A stretch of 33,675 nucleotides of DNA, from NCBI GenBank assembly GCA_900546675.1, contig URDQ01000013.1, forward strand, positions 1 through 33,675. Reading direction: 5' to 3'. Every line of letters begins with the position of its first letter. Position 1 is the first letter of the stretch. Below the pieces are notes generated by a model. It saw nothing but the letters and a program-made list of their open reading frames with translations, had not been told where the DNA came from and did not search any database. The position numbers and the translations under genes were made by a program. Shown one piece after another: positions 1-8,881 of this stretch. The stretch is from an uncultured Porphyromonas sp. Its GTDB lineage: Bacteria > Bacteroidota > Bacteroidia > Bacteroidales > Porphyromonadaceae.

Positions 1-55
1 TTTTATCAGAAGCTCGATGAAACCAATTCAGTTGCATTTGATAGTTGAATCTACA

Positions 56-90
56 CTCTAACTTCTAATCTCTGACTTCTAATCTCTTTT
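56..90. repeat. Heptad repeat tract A
   Basis: Five 7-bp units in a row: CTCTAAC, TTCTAAT, CTCTGAC, TTCTAAT, CTCTTTT. On the other strand they fit TRGMNRT, the consensus shared by the other six tracts in the window. The tract runs straight into the promoter core TCGTATCTTTG of the next gene and sits where a -33 element would be expected. Confidence 0.8.
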
Positions 91-93
91 TCG

Positions 94-101
94 TATCTTT
101 G
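94..101 (+). promoter_or_regulatory. Putative -7 box TATCTTTG
   Basis: It matches the Bacteroidota housekeeping -7 consensus TAnnTTTG and lies about 28 bp before the ATG at 130, leaving a short leader. No -33 TTTG is visible at the usual distance; heptad tract A occupies that place. Confidence 0.6.
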
Positions 102-129
102 TCCCAAGTCTATTTTTCACTGGTAGATT

Positions 130-1239
130 ATGCACAGACCTAAGACCTCTACCCGACTGACTAGATGGGTACTTGTGATGGCGATGGTGTGGCTCACGAG
201 CTGCGCTAGTCGTCAGGCGACTGTGACTCCTTACGTGGCTGGTGAGCAACCCACGAGTGGAGTCGTTTACTATCTACCGAAGACACAACTACGCATACAC
301 TTTATCATCTCGGAGGAGCAGTTTGAGCCTGGTGCACTGGTCGCTTACGCCTCTAGGTATCTAGGTGAGAGCTATGCGACGCAGCCCACGATACGCTACC
401 AGATAGAGCGTGTGGCGATGCACGCTCATGGAGTCCCTGACACGATGCAGAGCTATCTGATTCAGTCGGTGGCGACGCCCTCTGTCGAGCAGCTTGTCGC
501 ACTAACTCCTGATGGGCTTCTCTACTCGCTCCACGGCTCGGCGTACAAGCCCTCCACGACAGACTACCTCTCAGACTATCCCAAGGGGGTGACCCAGCAG
601 GAGGCTAGTCAAGCACTACCTCAAGAGTATGCCCTAGCTACCTCACGTGCCAAGCAGGCTGAGGTAGCGGCCAGTAGACTCTTCGAGCTACGAGAGCGCC
701 GTGTGGAGCTACTCTCGGGGCAGGTCGAGACGATGCCGTGCGATGGCCCAGCGCTCAAGATGGTCCTGGACGGGCTGGACAAAGAGATAGCAGCGCTACA
801 AGCACTCTTCGCAGGACGCACCTCGAAGCGATACTACGAGGAGATTGTAGATGTCCCCATTGACGATCCAGTCTCGCGGCAGGTGGTGGCTCGCTTTGCT
901 CCGCAGTATGGCTTGGTCGACAAGGAGGATCTCTCGGGTGCTCCTATATATATAGGTATCGAAGCTCTAGATCATCCCACTCCGCAGAGCGATGCGGAGC
1001 TGCATAAGTCGACCAAGAGCAAGGCACTGCGCTACATCGAGCCAGGACGCGCTCGTGTATCGCTACAGCTCCCCGAGCGTAGTCAGGCAATTATGCTAGA
1101 TCTCTCGGTGGCGCAGTGGGGGCGTACAGCGATCCTAGAGCACAAGCTAGGTGCGGACAAGCTAGGACAGCTCCCCTACACAATCTACTTCGACCTCACG
1201 AGTGGCTCTATCGAGCTGATCGAGCTTCCGCAGCAATGA
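130..1239 (+). CDS. DUF4831 family lipoprotein
   Basis: A 369-residue protein with an N-terminal lipoprotein signal: basic start, hydrophobic stretch, then a lipobox LTSC with the lipidated Cys at residue 25. The body resembles the DUF4831 family, which is restricted to Bacteroidota and has no established biochemical role. No catalytic motif is visible. A charged, probably helical stretch (about residues 170-230) breaks the mostly beta-type sequence. The start is supported by the signal peptide and by a -7 box about 28 bp upstream. The peptide transporter begins 39 bp downstream on the same strand and may be co-transcribed. An envelope location is a safe inference; family assignment is from recall of sequence character. 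Confidence 0.75.
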   Translation: MHRPKTSTRLTRWVLVMAMVWLTSCASRQATVTPYVAGEQPTSGVVYYLPKTQLRIHFIISEEQFEPGALVAYASRYLGESYATQPTIRYQIERVAMHAHGVPDTMQSYLIQSVATPSVEQLVALTPDGLLYSLHGSAYKPSTTDYLSDYPKGVTQQEASQALPQEYALATSRAKQAEVAASRLFELRERRVELLSGQVETMPCDGPALKMVLDGLDKEIAALQALFAGRTSKRYYEEIVDVPIDDPVSRQVVARFAPQYGLVDKEDLSGAPIYIGIEALDHPTPQSDAELHKSTKSKALRYIEPGRARVSLQLPERSQAIMLDLSVAQWGRTAILEHKLGADKLGQLPYTIYFDLTSGSIELIELPQQ

Positions 1240-1278
1240 ATAACTTGAAAAATACTAATCTATAAACGAACCATTCAT

Positions 1279-3318
1279 ATGGAAAATAAACACCCCAAGG
1301 GGCTCATCGTATTGGCCCTAACGAATATGGGAGAGCGCTTTGGCTACTATACGATGCTAGCCATATTGACGCTCTACCTACAGGCGAAGTTCGGCTTCTC
1401 CTCGGCAACGACTAGTATGCTATATGGAACCTTCCTAGCGCTAGTCTACTTCCTCCCAATCTTCGGTGGTATCATAGCTGATAAATGGCTCGGATATGGT
1501 AAAACCATCTTTACAGGTGTCACGATTATGTTCGCTGGCTACCTACTTCTAGGGTTACCTTTTGGTTCTGGAGCTGCTGGTGTCACGATCATGCTCTTGT
1601 CTCTCTTCCTGATTGCTGCTGGTACGGGACTCTTCAAGGGTAACCTACAGGCACTCGTGGGTAAGATCTATGACGACCCACGCTACTCTAAGGGACGTGA
1701 CATGGCGTTCTCTATCTTCTACATGTTCATCAATATCGGTGCCTTCTTTGCTCCTAGCATGGGTAACTGGATTACGAACAATGTACTAGCTAAGGAGAAC
1801 TACTTCTACGATGCGACAATTCCTGCAAACTATAACAAGCTCAACGATGAGACGGTCGATGCTGATGCCTTTATCGCAGAGCTACAAGCTAAGCACCCTG
1901 AGTATGCTCAGCTGACGGCTGAGGAGCAGAGCCAAAAGGTTACAGCTGCTAAGAAGAAGGCTGGCGTCATGTTCCCCGAGGACGAGGCTCAGGTTCTTCA
2001 CGACCTACGTATAGCAGCTCTCCGCCAGTATACTAAAGCTGGGCTAGTGAGTGATCCGCAACTGCAGATCACAGACGCCGACCATGAGGTCCTCATCAGT
2101 CGCGATGCAAAGGACGAGCCGGCCAAGTTCGCTATCAATGAGCGTGTGGCTATGCTTCAGATCCCTGCTGAGTGGACGGCTGATCTAAACAGTAAGCTCA
2201 ATGCAGAGCGTGCTGATAAGGGTGAAGCAGCTCAGGAGTTGAGCTTCGAGCGTGCTTTCGGTGAGCACTATGTGTCAACGACCCTGTCACAGTCTTATAG
2301 TCTCTCGTTCTTTGTAGCTTGTATCAGCTTGGTCATATCTATCCTGATCTTCGTACTCTGTCGTAAGACTTGGAAGGCAGCAGACGTAACCGTCAAGCAA
2401 GCTAAGGCTATGGCTGCTCAGGGTGACAACTCAGCGCATGTCGTCGAGATGTCTAAGGCTGAGGTTAAGGAGCGTCTCATCGCACTAGGACTGGTCTTCT
2501 TCGTTGTGATCTTCTTCTGGATGGCTTTCCACCAGAACGGCTTGACGATGACCTTCTTCGCACGAGACTATACCGTATCACGTGTAGACGCTGCGGGTTA
2601 TATGCCGTTTAGTCTACTGATGCTGATACCTTTCATCTGCTTTATGTATGGTATCTACCTCTCTACCTTCGGACTACTGGGTGGTAAGAAGAATGTCAAG
2701 ACAGGCTTAGTCCTCGTCGTGCTAGGTATCGCTGGTCTCGCTGGTGGATACTTCATCGACATCAAGCCTATCGGTGATGCTTTGAGAAATATCACGCCTC
2801 AGATCTTCCAGCAGTTCAATCCATTCTTCATCATCCTGCTAACGCCTGTCACGGTAGGTCTCTTTGGTTATCTGGCCAATCGTGGTAAGGAGCCCTCAGC
2901 TCCTCGCAAGATCGGTATCGGTATGCTCCTAGCAGCTATCGGATTCTGCGTACTACTGATCCCAACGATTATGTACGCACTGCCCGCTCCTGCTCATATC
3001 CATGGTACTAGTGATACGCTCGTATCGCCTAATTGGCTGATCGGTACTTACTTCGTACTGACACTTGCTGAGCTCTTCCTTAGCCCGATGGGTCTCTCCT
3101 TCGTTTCTAAGGTAGCACCTCCACAGTACGCTGGTCTTATGCAGGGTGGATGGCTCGCAGCAACCGCTATCGGTAACCTGCTCGTCGGTGTGATGGGCTC
3201 TCTCTGGGACAAGATGCCTATGGGCTGGTACTGGGGCGTGCTAATCATCTGCTGTCTCCTCTCTGCCGCTTTCATATTTGCTGTTATGAAGCGACTCGAG
3301 CGCGCTACGGCTGACTAA
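1279..3318 (+). CDS. Peptide MFS transporter (POT/PTR2 family)
   Basis: A 679-residue polytopic membrane protein of the proton-dependent oligopeptide transporter family, expected to import di- and tripeptides, which suits an asaccharolytic peptide fermenter. The first helix carries the family signature in the form NMGERFGYY (residues 16-24) and a PTR2 signature FYMFINIG follows near residue 150. Two oddities stand out. The family motif ExxER has Asn16 in place of the first Glu, with E19 and R20 retained. A hydrophilic insertion of about 165 residues (roughly 168-333), rich in Lys, Glu and Ala, separates the first helices from the rest; removing it leaves about 510 residues, the usual family length. 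A small hairpin follows the stop at 3342-3359. Confidence 0.9.
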   Translation: MENKHPKGLIVLALTNMGERFGYYTMLAILTLYLQAKFGFSSATTSMLYGTFLALVYFLPIFGGIIADKWLGYGKTIFTGVTIMFAGYLLLGLPFGSGAAGVTIMLLSLFLIAAGTGLFKGNLQALVGKIYDDPRYSKGRDMAFSIFYMFINIGAFFAPSMGNWITNNVLAKENYFYDATIPANYNKLNDETVDADAFIAELQAKHPEYAQLTAEEQSQKVTAAKKKAGVMFPEDEAQVLHDLRIAALRQYTKAGLVSDPQLQITDADHEVLISRDAKDEPAKFAINERVAMLQIPAEWTADLNSKLNAERADKGEAAQELSFERAFGEHYVSTTLSQSYSLSFFVACISLVISILIFVLCRKTWKAADVTVKQAKAMAAQGDNSAHVVEMSKAEVKERLIALGLVFFVVIFFWMAFHQNGLTMTFFARDYTVSRVDAAGYMPFSLLMLIPFICFMYGIYLSTFGLLGGKKNVKTGLVLVVLGIAGLAGGYFIDIKPIGDALRNITPQIFQQFNPFFIILLTPVTVGLFGYLANRGKEPSAPRKIGIGMLLAAIGFCVLLIPTIMYALPAPAHIHGTSDTLVSPNWLIGTYFVLTLAELFLSPMGLSFVSKVAPPQYAGLMQGGWLAATAIGNLLVGVMGSLWDKMPMGWYWGVLIICCLLSAAFIFAVMKRLERATAD

Positions 3319-3381
3319 AGAGGCTGTACTATGAGATAATAGTCTCCAACAAAAGACTGTATCAATTCTCCTCCAATAACG

Positions 3382-3433
3382 ATGGACGTATCGCAGACTC
3401 CTTTACTAAGCAAGGGGTGGGCGATGCGTCCAT
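3382..3433. promoter_or_regulatory. Large hairpin in the bioB leader
   Basis: Positions 3382-3394 and 3421-3433 are 13-bp inverted repeats with one mismatch, centred on ATGGACG and CGTCCAT. The 26-nt loop can form an inner stem between CTCCTT and AAGGGG. It ends 28 bp before the bioB ATG, so it may be an RNA structure controlling bioB-bioA-hemG, or an operator. No T-run follows, so it is not a clear terminator. Confidence 0.45.
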
Positions 3434-3461
3434 TCGGTTATAGATATACAATAGAATACTC

Positions 3462-4466
3462 ATGAGACCTTTATCAGACATCGTTACCTCTCTCTGCTCT
3501 TCCGATCCTGTGGAGGTAACACAAGAAGAAGCACTCCAACTCGCCAAAGAAGCAACTAGCGAGGAACTCTACGAGGCAGCGCACCGTATCACGCGGCACT
3601 GTATGGGAGACGCCTTCGACACCTGCTCGATCATCAATGTCAAGAGCGGACACTGCTCTGAGGATTGTCATTGGTGTGCGCAGAGCGCTCACTACCATAC
3701 GCAGGCGGAGGCCTATCCGCTGCTGGATGTCGAGCCGTGCGTGGCTGAGTCACGAGCTAATCGCCAGGCGGGCATCGGGCGCATCGCACTCGTTGCCAGT
3801 GGACGAGGGCAGAGTGACCGAGAGATAGAGCGTATCGCGCAGCACTATGAGGCGATGCACCAGGCGAGCGACATCAAGCTATGCGCCTCTATGGGACTGC
3901 TGACGAAGGAGCAGCTCCGACGTCTTCACGAGGCAGGTGTCACCACCTATCATTGCAATCTAGAGAGCGCACCGTCACACTTCCCCAAACTCTGCACAAC
4001 CCATACGCAGGCGGAGAAAGAGCAGACTATTCGTTGGGCTCGGGAGGTAGGACTACAGGTTTGCTCGGGCGGGATCATCGGCATGGGCGAGACGATGGCG
4101 CAGCGTGTCGAGTTCGCCTGCTATCTCCGTTCGCTCGCCATACGCTCCATACCTATTAATATACTTCAGCCGATCGCTGGGACGCCACTAGCCCAGGAGC
4201 CTCGCCTGACCGACGAGGAGTATCTGCGTACGGTAGCTCTCTTTCGTCTGATCAATCCGACGGCTTTCCTGCGCTTTAGTGGTGGGCGGCTGAGGCTTTC
4301 GCCAGAGGTGATGCGCCAAGCTATGTACATCGGCATCAATAGTGCCATCACGGGCGACATGTTGACGACCAGTGGTATGCAAGCTCGCGAAGATATGCAG
4401 CTCATCGCTGAGATGGGCTATCGCAATACCAACGAAAAGGATTGGCGTACCGAAGAAACCGCTTAA
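3462..4466 (+). CDS. bioB: Biotin synthase
   Basis: A 334-residue radical SAM enzyme that inserts sulfur into dethiobiotin to make biotin, using one [4Fe-4S] and one [2Fe-2S] cluster. The CxxxCxxC motif for the SAM cluster is CSEDCHWC at residues 65-72. Downstream Cys in LCASMGLL and YHCNLESAP, and the Arg of FLRFSGGR, correspond to conserved [2Fe-2S] ligands of BioB. Length matches the family. It is the first gene of an apparent operon: bioA starts 3 bp after its stop and hemG follows. bioF, bioD, bioC and bioH are not in the window. The hairpin at 3382-3433 may control it. Confidence 0.96.
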   Translation: MRPLSDIVTSLCSSDPVEVTQEEALQLAKEATSEELYEAAHRITRHCMGDAFDTCSIINVKSGHCSEDCHWCAQSAHYHTQAEAYPLLDVEPCVAESRANRQAGIGRIALVASGRGQSDREIERIAQHYEAMHQASDIKLCASMGLLTKEQLRRLHEAGVTTYHCNLESAPSHFPKLCTTHTQAEKEQTIRWAREVGLQVCSGGIIGMGETMAQRVEFACYLRSLAIRSIPINILQPIAGTPLAQEPRLTDEEYLRTVALFRLINPTAFLRFSGGRLRLSPEVMRQAMYIGINSAITGDMLTTSGMQAREDMQLIAEMGYRNTNEKDWRTEETA

Positions 4467-4469
4467 ACT

Positions 4470-5783
4470 ATGAAGCAATACGACCCAACAGTCCAGCAAG
4501 CCTTAGAGTGGGACCGCAAGCACCTGTGGCATCCCTACACCTCTACGGAAGATCCGCTACCAGTCTACCCCGTATCGCACGCCGAGGGAGTACGCATCTA
4601 CCTAGCCGATGGCACAGAGCTGATCGATGGTATGAGTTCCTGGTGGTGCGCCGTGCACGGGTACAACAACCCTGTGCTCAATGCTGCCGTGGAGACGCAG
4701 ATAGGGCAGATGAGCCACGTTATGTTTGGCGGGCTAACGCACCAGCCTGCCATAGCACTCGGCGAAGAGCTTCTGAAGATGCTCCCCGACGGCTTCGACT
4801 GGATCTTCTACGCCGACAGCGGCTCGGTAGCTGTCGAGGTGGCGCTCAAGATGGCGATCCAGTACCAGCAGTCCCTCGGTGAGACGCAGCGAGATCACTT
4901 CGTTACCATTCGTCGAGGCTATCACGGCGACACCTGGCACGCTATGAGCGTCTGCGATCCCGTCACAGGAATGCACAGTATCTTCGGCACGGCACTACCG
5001 CAGCAGCACTTCCTCGCACCGCCCTCGGTCAAGTGGGGCGAGTCGTGGCGTGACGACGCTATGGAGCCTCTCCGCCAAGTGCTTGCTCAGCACGGTGAGC
5101 AGATCGCAGCGCTCATCTTAGAGCCTATCGTGCAGGGAGCTGGAGGTATGTACTTCTACCACCCCAACTACCTCGTAGAGGCACGTAAGTTGTGCGATCA
5201 GTACGGCGTGCTGCTCATCTTCGACGAGATAGCCACAGGCTTCGGACGTACGGGGCGTATGTTTGCGATGGAGCATGCGGACGTCCTGCCCGACATTGTG
5301 ACCCTCGGCAAGGCACTCACGGGAGGCTATATGACCCTCTCCGCCATTGTCACCACGCAGCGCGTCGCTGAGACCGTTTGCCGTGGCGAAGCAGGCTGCT
5401 TTATGCACGGTCCCACCTTTATGGCCAACCCTCTGGCTTGCTCCGTAGCCCTCGCCAGCCTGCAGCTCCTGCAGCGTGAACCAACGCTAGAGCGTGTCGC
5501 TAGGATCGAGGCGCAACTAAAGCGTGAGCTAGCACCTGCCAGCACTTTCGCAGGGGTCACCGAGGTGCGCGTCCTCGGCACTATCGGCGTGATCGAGCTA
5601 GATGAGCCAGTCGATATGGCCTTTATGCAGCGACGCTTCGTGGAGCTTGGCATCTGGGTACGACCTTTCGGCCGGCTCTGCTACATCATGCCCCCATACA
5701 TCATCCAACCTGACGAACTTACTCGGCTCACCACAGGTTTGCTCACGGTCGTCCAGGAGATGGTCACTAGACAATCACGATAA
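4470..5783 (+). CDS. bioA: Adenosylmethionine-8-amino-7-oxononanoate aminotransferase
   Basis: A 437-residue class III PLP aminotransferase that uses S-adenosylmethionine as amino donor to convert KAPA to DAPA in biotin synthesis. The N-terminal HLWHPYT and MSSWWCAVHGYNNP segments are typical of BioA. The ILEPIVQGAGGM segment and LIFDEIATGFGRTG are class III aminotransferase motifs, and the PLP lysine is K281 in TLGKALTGGY. It starts 3 bp after bioB, suggesting translational coupling, and ends 12 bp before hemG. Confidence 0.96.
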   Translation: MKQYDPTVQQALEWDRKHLWHPYTSTEDPLPVYPVSHAEGVRIYLADGTELIDGMSSWWCAVHGYNNPVLNAAVETQIGQMSHVMFGGLTHQPAIALGEELLKMLPDGFDWIFYADSGSVAVEVALKMAIQYQQSLGETQRDHFVTIRRGYHGDTWHAMSVCDPVTGMHSIFGTALPQQHFLAPPSVKWGESWRDDAMEPLRQVLAQHGEQIAALILEPIVQGAGGMYFYHPNYLVEARKLCDQYGVLLIFDEIATGFGRTGRMFAMEHADVLPDIVTLGKALTGGYMTLSAIVTTQRVAETVCRGEAGCFMHGPTFMANPLACSVALASLQLLQREPTLERVARIEAQLKRELAPASTFAGVTEVRVLGTIGVIELDEPVDMAFMQRRFVELGIWVRPFGRLCYIMPPYIIQPDELTRLTTGLLTVVQEMVTRQSR

Positions 5784-5795
5784 AGGTTACGCAGT

Positions 5796-7169
5796 ATGAA
5801 ACAGACGATAGTCATTGGTGCCGGTATCACAGGACTCACCACGGCACTCTACCTACGGAGAGCGGGGTTGCCCGTGCTCGTCCTCGAGGAGGCGGAACGT
5901 GCAGGTGGACAAATACGCACTTTGCAGGAGGAGGGCTACACCTTCGAGACTGGTCCTAACACAGGGTCGATATCTTTTCCCGAAGTTGCCGAACTCTTTG
6001 CCCTCCTGCCCTCAGGCTATGAAGCCGCGACCCCTGCCGGCAAGTGTCGATACATTTATAAGAAAGGACGATTACATCAGCTTCCCTCAGGTCCTTGGGG
6101 CGGATTCACGACACCGCTCTTCACGCTGAGCGACAAGTTTCGCCTGCTCGGTGAGCCGTGGCGCAAGAAAGGCAACGATCCCTACGAGTCTGTCGGCTCC
6201 CTTGCGAAGCGACGTCTAGGCAAGAGCTTCCTGCAGTATGCCGTCGACCCCTTCGTCGGGGGCATCTACGCTGGCGATCCGATGAAGCTAGAGACCCGCC
6301 ACGCACTCCCCAAGCTCTACAACCTAGAGCAGGAGTATGGAAGCTTCATTCGTGGAGCTATGGCAAAAGCCAAAGAACCCAAGAGCGCCCGTGACCGCCT
6401 AGCCACCAAAGAAGTCTACTCAGCACGTCACGGATTGGAGACGATGATTCACGAGATGGTCGAGCTAATCGGAGCCGACTACATTCGCACGGGAGCTACC
6501 GTCACCTCGGTCAGACAGGACGCAGCGGGAGACTGGCTCGTCACCTACCAGCAAGGCGGAGAGCGACACGAAGTCTCAGCCGATCACGTAGTTTCTACCG
6601 TAGGCGCCCACGCCTTGGCGGGCTTCCTCAGCGAGACTCTCCCCGACGAACTCTTATCTCCCATTACAAGTCTCTACTATGCGCCGATCGTCGAGGTAGC
6701 TGTCGGCTTTGATCGTATGGCTAGCAACTACCGAGGCTTCGGTGCGCTTATGCCTTCATCGGAGCCAGTGGACATCCTCGGGGTTCTCTTCCCGTCGGAC
6801 TGCTTTGCTGAGCGAACCCCGACAGCCGAAGGGGTACTCTACAGCATCTTTATGGGAGGCACACGACGCCCCGACTTAATCGATATGAAAGAGAAAGAGC
6901 TACAAGCTTTGGCTCTCAAGGATCTCTACAAAGTGCTCGACATCGACCCACGCATAGCGCCCAATATGGTGCATATCTCGCGCCACCGCCATGCGATCCC
7001 GCAGTACGGTGCCGACAGCGAAAGACGTTGCGCAGCCATTGCGGAGGTAGAGCATCGCTACCCAGGACTCATCATTGCAGGCAACTGTCGGGACGGTATC
7101 GGTATGGCGCACCGCATCACGCAAGGCACGCAGATCGCCCAGCAACTAATCACCGACAGCGATCAGTAG
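5796..7169 (+). CDS. hemG: Protoporphyrinogen oxidase (FAD-dependent)
   Basis: A 457-residue FAD amine-oxidase-fold enzyme of the HemY/PPOX type, oxidising protoporphyrinogen (or coproporphyrinogen) near the end of haem synthesis. Residues 5-13 form the FAD Rossmann motif IVIGAGITG, with the acidic partner at E31-E32; the C-terminal FAD segment is IAGNCRDGIGMAHRITQG. Many Porphyromonas lack the early haem pathway and keep only late steps, so this gene may serve porphyrin scavenging; that is general knowledge of the genus, not visible here. It lies 12 bp after bioA. Its last 24 bp overlap the end of aroC on the other strand. Which of the two oxidase reactions it favours cannot be decided from sequence. 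Confidence 0.9.
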   Translation: MKQTIVIGAGITGLTTALYLRRAGLPVLVLEEAERAGGQIRTLQEEGYTFETGPNTGSISFPEVAELFALLPSGYEAATPAGKCRYIYKKGRLHQLPSGPWGGFTTPLFTLSDKFRLLGEPWRKKGNDPYESVGSLAKRRLGKSFLQYAVDPFVGGIYAGDPMKLETRHALPKLYNLEQEYGSFIRGAMAKAKEPKSARDRLATKEVYSARHGLETMIHEMVELIGADYIRTGATVTSVRQDAAGDWLVTYQQGGERHEVSADHVVSTVGAHALAGFLSETLPDELLSPITSLYYAPIVEVAVGFDRMASNYRGFGALMPSSEPVDILGVLFPSDCFAERTPTAEGVLYSIFMGGTRRPDLIDMKEKELQALALKDLYKVLDIDPRIAPNMVHISRHRHAIPQYGADSERRCAAIAEVEHRYPGLIIAGNCRDGIGMAHRITQGTQIAQQLITDSDQ

Positions 7170-8234
7170 GTCGGCAAGAGTCAGAGCGACCATCGACTGC
7201 ACGACTGGCACCGCCCGTAGTGCTATGCAGGGGTCGTGACGCCCTGTGAAGGTGTGTGTCACGCTCGCCCCTTCGGTCGTGAGCGTCTGCTGCGGACGAG
7301 CAATGGTAGGGGTAGGCTTGAATGCTACCTCCATCACTATATCCTGTCCCGTCGTGATGCCGCCGAGCGCACCGCCATTGTGATTGCTGCCGAAGGTTAC
7401 CTCGCCCGTATCGCTCATCGCGAGCAATGCGTCTAGCACCTCACTGCCCCGCTGCCCTGCCAAGTCAAAGCCATCGCCAAAGGCAAAAGCACGACTCCCC
7501 GGGATGCTCATCACGGCATAGCTCAGGAGTGCTGGTATACGGTCGAAGACGGGGTCTCCAAGGCCTGCGGGTAGACCACGCACCACACAGCCCACGACAC
7601 CGCCCACGCTATCTCGGTCAGCTTGCACCTTAGTTAGGTAGGCTGCTATCTCCTCATCTAAGGTTGCATCGGGACAGTAGCAGAGACGGTCGTAAGTATG
7701 CTCTAGAGGGTAGGTCGTGTAGTCACCAGCTAGCGACAGAGTACCCACCTGCTGTATGAAAGCCTGCACCGTGACACCTCGCAGCTGCTCTAACCATTGC
7801 TGAGCGATGGCACCCGCCACCACACGAGCGACCGTCTCACGGCCACTCGACCTACCGCCACCAGGCTGTGGCTCGAGACCATACTTAAGCCAGTAGGTCA
7901 GGTCGGCATGATTTGCTCTAAAGGGTTTCCCATGCTCACTCGTGGCGGTGGCGTAGTCTTGCGAGCGAGCGTCCCTATTTTGTATCACGAAGGCTATCGG
8001 ACTCCCGAGCGTCCGCCCTTCGTCAGTTAAGCCTGAGAGCCAGACCACCTCGTCTGGCTCTCGGCGTTTTGTCGTAGATCGTGAGTAGCCTGGACGACGT
8101 AGGTTGACAAAGCGCTGCACAGCCTCCCGATCGATCAGGAAGCCCGCAGGCATACCATCGAGGATCCCCCCCAAGGCAGCTCCGTGCGACTCCCCAAAGG
8201 TGGTCAGTCGCAGATTTCGTCCGAAGCTATTCAT
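7146..8234 (-). CDS. aroC: Chorismate synthase
   Basis: A 362-residue enzyme of the last shikimate step: 5-enolpyruvylshikimate-3-phosphate to chorismate, with reduced FMN. Signatures are FGESHG at residues 13-18, the SGRETVARV segment, SNHNGGALGGITTGQ and the C-terminal RHDPCIALRAVPV. Length is normal. It follows slyD by 9 bp on the same strand, so the two probably share a transcript from the promoter at 8882-8889. Its 3' end overlaps the end of hemG by 24 bp, leaving no room for a terminator between them. Confidence 0.97.
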   Translation of the reverse strand: MNSFGRNLRLTTFGESHGAALGGILDGMPAGFLIDREAVQRFVNLRRPGYSRSTTKRREPDEVVWLSGLTDEGRTLGSPIAFVIQNRDARSQDYATATSEHGKPFRANHADLTYWLKYGLEPQPGGGRSSGRETVARVVAGAIAQQWLEQLRGVTVQAFIQQVGTLSLAGDYTTYPLEHTYDRLCYCPDATLDEEIAAYLTKVQADRDSVGGVVGCVVRGLPAGLGDPVFDRIPALLSYAVMSIPGSRAFAFGDGFDLAGQRGSEVLDALLAMSDTGEVTFGSNHNGGALGGITTGQDIVMEVAFKPTPTIARPQQTLTTEGASVTHTFTGRHDPCIALRAVPVVQSMVALTLADLLIAVGD

Positions 8235-8243
8235 CGTGATTGC

Positions 8244-8807
8244 TTAGTGGCAACCGCTGCAGCAAGAGCAGCCACCCTCGTGGTCCTCGCCATCGCAGCA
8301 ACCGCCCACCTGTCCCGAGAACTGAGCCGTCAGTCTCTGACGATCCTCCTCGGTAGCCGGACGTGCCTCTAGGACAGATCCGATGAAGTGTAGCGTCTGA
8401 CCAGCCAGCGGGTGGTTAAAGTCCATCGTCACCGTATCGTCCGTGATCTTCTCGACGATACCAACCAGCTGATTGCCTTGGTTGTCGAGCATAGGGACAG
8501 CGTTGCCCTCGAAAACAACATCAGAGTGGAACTCGCCTTCCTCGTTTTTGAAGAGCTCCTTCTCCAGCTCCAGTATGTAAGCGTCAGAGACCTCACCATA
8601 CGCCTCCTCGGGCTTGAGCGTAAAGTCAAACTTGTCGCCAGCCTCTAGTCCCATCAGTTGCTTCTCAAAAGCCTCTAGTAGGAATCCCGCTCCGATGATC
8701 AGAGCTAGAGGAGCCTCAGGAGTAGCCTTCTCGACGATGTCTTCCTTTCCTTCACCTGTGTAGAGTTCGTACTCGCAGGTTACGTAGCTATCTTTTGTAA
8801 TCTTCAT
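8244..8807 (-). CDS. slyD: SlyD-like FKBP peptidyl-prolyl isomerase
   Basis: A 187-residue FKBP-type prolyl isomerase with the SlyD layout: a split FKBP domain (VTCEYELYTGEGKE near the start, MDFNHPLAGQTLHF later) with an insert-in-flap chaperone domain between. The C-terminal tail (about residues 165-187) has six Cys and two His with clustered Gly, like the metal-binding tail of SlyD, which binds nickel or zinc. It has no signal peptide, so it is cytoplasmic. It leads a likely operon with aroC. The promoter box at 8882-8889 would give a leader of about 70 nt. Confidence 0.9.
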   Translation of the reverse strand: MKITKDSYVTCEYELYTGEGKEDIVEKATPEAPLALIIGAGFLLEAFEKQLMGLEAGDKFDFTLKPEEAYGEVSDAYILELEKELFKNEEGEFHSDVVFEGNAVPMLDNQGNQLVGIVEKITDDTVTMDFNHPLAGQTLHFIGSVLEARPATEEDRQRLTAQFSGQVGGCCDGEDHEGGCSCCSGCH

Positions 8808-8881
8808 ATTAGGTATACTTTGTTCGTGATAAAATGCGGTTCAGGCACCACTGCGATTGTTGCATCACACTAGTGCTACCG

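Noticed and set aside
951..967. Palindrome CCTATATATATAGG present in the DUF4831 gene and again in prmC (18610-18626)
   Set aside because: In both places it encodes an in-frame PIYIG peptide; the match is short, coding, and plausibly coincidental.
4188..4499. Open frame on the minus strand across the bioB end
   Set aside because: It is antisense to a clearly coding gene, has no recognisable domain, and its composition follows from the bioB codons.
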